Shown here piece after piece: positions 3,872 to 6,789 of a stretch of 6,789 nucleotides of DNA. Both the position numbers and the translations under genes were made by a program. This DNA comes from DATBFX01 sp036558305 (lineage in GTDB: Bacteria > Chloroflexota > Chloroflexia > Thermomicrobiales > UBA6265), in the NCBI GenBank assembly GCA_036558305.1, contig DATBFX010000455.1:1-6789 (forward strand), given 5' to 3'. Under the pieces are notes generated by a model that made no database searches, was not told the DNA's origin, and worked only from the letters and a program-made list of their open reading frames with translations. Position 1 is the first letter of the stretch. Each line of letters begins with the position of its first letter.

Positions 3872-6789
3872 ATGGACAGCACCGGCGCGCGCTCAGACGG
3901 CCCGGTCGACCGATCCGGCTCTCCGGCTCGGCTTCCTCTGCCCTTGCTCGTCGGCCGGGCGCGGGAGCAGGCCCTGCTGCGTGAGGAACTCGCCGCCGCG
4001 GTTGGCGGTCGCGGCCGGCTCGTCCTCGTCGGCGGCGAAGCCGGCATCGGCAAGACGACGCTGGCCCGCGACCTGACCCGCGAGGCAGAGGAGCGCGGTC
4101 TACGCGTCCTCACAGGGGCTTGCTACGACCTGCCGAACACTCCACCGTACGGTCCGTGGCTCGATCTTTTCGAGGGGTGCCGGCGCGATCCAGGCCTGCC
4201 ACCGCCCCCTGATGCCTTCGCCGGTGGCCAGCTCGCACGCGTGACCGATCAGGCCGCGCTCTTCGCCGACGTGCGTCGGTTCTTCGCCGCGCTCACCGCC
4301 GATCGTCCCGCGCTCGTCCTCCTCGAAGACCTCCACTGGGCCGATCCGGCCAGCCTGGACCTCTTCCGACACGTCGGTCACCACCTTCGGCACTGGCCGA
4401 TCCTCTTCGTCGTTACCTACCGCATCGACGAGTTGACCTGTGGCCGCCCCTTTGCTCACCAACTGCCGGTGCTTGTGCGTGAGGCCGACGGGCGTCGTCT
4501 CGGCTTACACCCGCTTGACGCGGATGCGCTGCATGTCCTCGTGGCCGGGCGCTATGGCCTGCCGAGTGCGGCCGAAGATCGCCTCGTTGCCTATCTGGAG
4601 CGGCATGCCGAGGGCAACCCCTTCTTTGCCACCGAGCTTCTGCGCTCGCTGGAGGAGGACGGACTGCTCCGGTGGGGCGCCGACGGGTGGATCCTGGCCG
4701 CGCTCGACCGGGTGATCGTGCCGTCTCTCCTGCGACAGGTGATCGACGGCCGGGTCGCCCGCCTCGGGGATGGGACGCGCAAACCGCTGGCGATCGCCGC
4801 CGTGATCGGGCAGGAGTTGCCGCTCGCGCTCTGGGCCGAGGTGGCGGAGTTCGAAGAGGAGGCGCTGCTCGACGTCGTCGAGCAGGCAGTCGGCGCCCAT
4901 CTGTTGGAAGCGGACCGTGACGGTATCCGCGTCCGGTTCGTCCACGCCTTGACCCGCGAGGCGCTCTACGAAGGCATCCTGCCGCCGCGGCGGCGGATCT
5001 GGCACCGGCAGATCGCCGAGGTACTCCTGGCTGGAGCGGCTCCTGATCCCGACGCGGTCGCGTTTCACCTCCAGGAGGCCGGCGATCCCCGCGCCTGGGA
5101 ATGGCTGGTCAAAGCCGGCGACCGTGCCCAGCGTGCCTACGCCTGGCTGACCGCGGCCGAGCGCCTACGTGCTGCCGTCGCGCTCCTCGAAGGAGGCGAA
5201 GGCGACGTGGAAATGCGCTGCCGGCTCCTCTACCGACTCGTACACCTCCGACGCTTCTCCGATCCGGCCGGCGCGCTCGCGCCCCTCACCGAATTTGAAC
5301 GCCTTGCGGCTCGGGCCGGCGACGCGTTGTTGGCGGCGCAAGGTCGCTATGCTCGCGGACTGTTGCTCTGCTATTCGGATCGGCAACGGGACGGCCTCTC
5401 CACAATGGTCGACGGCATCGAGGCGCTGGAGGCCATCCCACAGGACGTCGCGGACGTTCTGGCGACCATCCGGGCAAACGCGATGGCTGGATTCACGGGG
5501 ACACATGCGCGCCAGACGTCCGCCGACGAACTCGCCGCTGGCCGGCTCCGGGCAGCGGGTCTCGATTGGCTGCGCTTCGTCACTTTCTGGTTCGGCGCGT
5601 CGGCCGGAAAGCCGCGCGACGCGGCCGCCGCCGGCGAGCGGTTCCTCACCGTTCTTGCGGACCTCTCCGGAGCAACGGAAGGCATCCGCTACGCCGCATC
5701 GTTCGCCCACCACGGGCTCGGCATCGCCTACGCCGCGCTCGGACGACCCGAGGCAGCGTGGGAAAGATGGACGACTGCCCGCACGATCTTCCGCGACCTC
5801 GGCCATCACGTCCTGGTCGCCTTCACGGTCCTCAACGAACTGTGGGACCTCGTCTACCCATTCGGCACCGCCGACCCTGCCACCCGGCGACGGTACGCGG
5901 CAGAGGCCGAGGCGGCGCTCGAGCGGGCCAGCGGCGCGCTGCCTCCGGGTATCTCCCCCCGGCTCGCGTGGCTGAGCTGCTTCGTCCTCGATGGTCGCTG
6001 GGCGGAGGCGTTCCAGATCTTGCAGGACCTGCCAACACCCGGCAACTCCTACCTGCGTCGCGAGGTCAGCGGACCGCGCGCCACGATCGCACGCCATCAT
6101 GGTGAGCCGGTGCTCGCCTGGGCACAGATCCGACCCCTCTTCCCGGCGGGACCAGCGACCGAACCCGGCGACCTGATCCACCAGGAAGGGCTGTTCCTCC
6201 AGCGCCTCGCCGCCGACCTTTGCCTCGACACGGGCGACCTCCCCAACACCCACGCCTGGTTGACGGCGCACGATGCCTGGCTGGCCTGGAGTGGGAGTGT
6301 CCTCGGACGGGCCGATGGTCAACTCGCGTGGGCACGCTACCACCGAGTGGCCGGCGACGCCGAGCGTGCCCGATCGCGCATTGCCGACGCCCTGGCGCTG
6401 GCCGCCATGCCCGAGCAGCCTCTGGTGCGCCTCGGCGCGTACCGTCTCCTCGGCGAGATCGAGATCGCCGACGACCGCTACTCGGAGGCCGAGACGCAGC
6501 TCACGACCGCCCTGGCACTCGCCGACGCCTGCGATGTCCCGTTCGAGCGGGCGCTCACCCTCCTCGCCCTCGCCGAGGTGCGCGCGGCGAAGGGGGAGAC
6601 CGGCGAAGCGGTGCGGCTCCTGGACGAGATCCGCGGCATCTGCGCCTCCCTGGGTGCGACCCCGACAATGGCCCGGGCCGATGCCCTCGCCGCGCGGCTC
6701 GCCGCGAAGCCGCGGATCGGGTCCCATCCCTTCGGCCTGACGCAGCGCGAACTTGACGTTTTGCGCCTCGTCGTGGCCGGCCGCTCCAA
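3872..6789 (+). CDS. Large P-loop ATPase transcriptional regulator with C-terminal LuxR-type HTH (3' partial)
   Basis: The frame runs without a stop from the ATG to the right edge: 972 complete codons. After a 20-residue polar leader, LPLPLLVGR (21-29) opens an AAA/STAND-type ATPase. Walker A is GEAGIGKT at 55-62 (K61, T62) and Walker B is ALVLLEDLHWAD at 147-158 (D153). A sensor-like VVTYR follows at 180-184, then EGNPFF at 247-252 and RFVHALTREALYEG at 355-368, all usual in this family. From about 400 to 940 the protein is Ala/Leu-rich and helical, consistent with TPR-like repeats that bind a ligand or partner. At 956 the segment LTQRELDVLRLVVAGRS begins the LuxR DNA-binding helix-turn-helix, cut by the window edge; about 45 more residues are expected. 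Such proteins (MalT/LAL type) are usually ATP-dependent activators that sense a small molecule. It has its own candidate promoter and ribosome-binding site. The target genes cannot be read from the sequence. Confidence 0.92.
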   Translation, partial: MDSTGARSDGPVDRSGSPARLPLPLLVGRAREQALLREELAAAVGGRGRLVLVGGEAGIGKTTLARDLTREAEERGLRVLTGACYDLPNTPPYGPWLDLFEGCRRDPGLPPPPDAFAGGQLARVTDQAALFADVRRFFAALTADRPALVLLEDLHWADPASLDLFRHVGHHLRHWPILFVVTYRIDELTCGRPFAHQLPVLVREADGRRLGLHPLDADALHVLVAGRYGLPSAAEDRLVAYLERHAEGNPFFATELLRSLEEDGLLRWGADGWILAALDRVIVPSLLRQVIDGRVARLGDGTRKPLAIAAVIGQELPLALWAEVAEFEEEALLDVVEQAVGAHLLEADRDGIRVRFVHALTREALYEGILPPRRRIWHRQIAEVLLAGAAPDPDAVAFHLQEAGDPRAWEWLVKAGDRAQRAYAWLTAAERLRAAVALLEGGEGDVEMRCRLLYRLVHLRRFSDPAGALAPLTEFERLAARAGDALLAAQGRYARGLLLCYSDRQRDGLSTMVDGIEALEAIPQDVADVLATIRANAMAGFTGTHARQTSADELAAGRLRAAGLDWLRFVTFWFGASAGKPRDAAAAGERFLTVLADLSGATEGIRYAASFAHHGLGIAYAALGRPEAAWERWTTARTIFRDLGHHVLVAFTVLNELWDLVYPFGTADPATRRRYAAEAEAALERASGALPPGISPRLAWLSCFVLDGRWAEAFQILQDLPTPGNSYLRREVSGPRATIARHHGEPVLAWAQIRPLFPAGPATEPGDLIHQEGLFLQRLAADLCLDTGDLPNTHAWLTAHDAWLAWSGSVLGRADGQLAWARYHRVAGDAERARSRIADALALAAMPEQPLVRLGAYRLLGEIEIADDRYSEAETQLTTALALADACDVPFERALTLLALAEVRAAKGETGEAVRLLDEIRGICASLGATPTMARADALAARLAAKPRIGSHPFGLTQRELDVLRLVVAGRS

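Noticed and set aside
2331..4076. Open frame of 581 codons on the + strand overlapping the GH4 gene in another frame
   Set aside because: The product is low-complexity Arg/Gly/Ala sequence without domains and runs across two well-supported genes and the spacer between them.
5165..6727. Long open frame on the - strand (520 codons) opposite the regulator gene
   Set aside because: It is the antisense shadow of a GC-rich gene: the product is rich in Arg, Gly and Glu with no recognisable domain, while the + strand frame carries clear ATPase and LuxR motifs.

Overview
The window is GC-rich and densely coding, with every supported gene on the + strand. The codon use and protein style (Ala/Arg/Gly-rich proteins, a very large AAA-LuxR regulator beginning with an 'LPLPLLVGR' segment) suggest a high-GC bacterium, most like the Thermomicrobia (Chloroflexota; relatives of Sphaerobacter or Thermomicrobium). 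This placement rests on resemblance from memory, not on a search. Actinobacteria are the main alternative, because E1-nitroreductase fusions of the Rv1355c type are also found there.

Region 1 (1-2288) is a tightly packed three-gene unit. It opens inside the 3' part of a large gene whose visible portion is a nitroreductase (FMN) domain. The roughly 30 residues before it look like the tail of a ThiF/MoeB (E1-like) adenylating domain. This gene overlaps by 16 bases an acyltransferase-fold gene whose residue pattern resembles LuxI/FeeM-type N-acyl synthases. That gene in turn overlaps by an ATGA junction a 103-residue protein I do not recognise. The overlaps imply co-expression. Activation by adenylation, flavin redox chemistry and acyl transfer together suggest a small-molecule or amino-acyl conjugate pathway, but the product is unknown.

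Region 2 (2289-3785) holds a 139-base spacer and a complete glycoside hydrolase family 4 enzyme (NAD+ and metal dependent), followed at once by a short GC-rich hairpin that may end transcription. No sugar transporter or other sugar gene is in view.

Region 3 (3786-6789) begins with a candidate -10 box (TACAAT) and a ribosome-binding site. It then holds a very long ATPase-regulator gene (P-loop NTPase, long helical repeat region, start of a LuxR-type helix-turn-helix) that runs off the right edge. Its target is not evident; the GH4 gene and the E1-nitroreductase cassette are candidates by position only.

No RNA genes, CRISPR arrays, insertion sequences or long repeats were seen.
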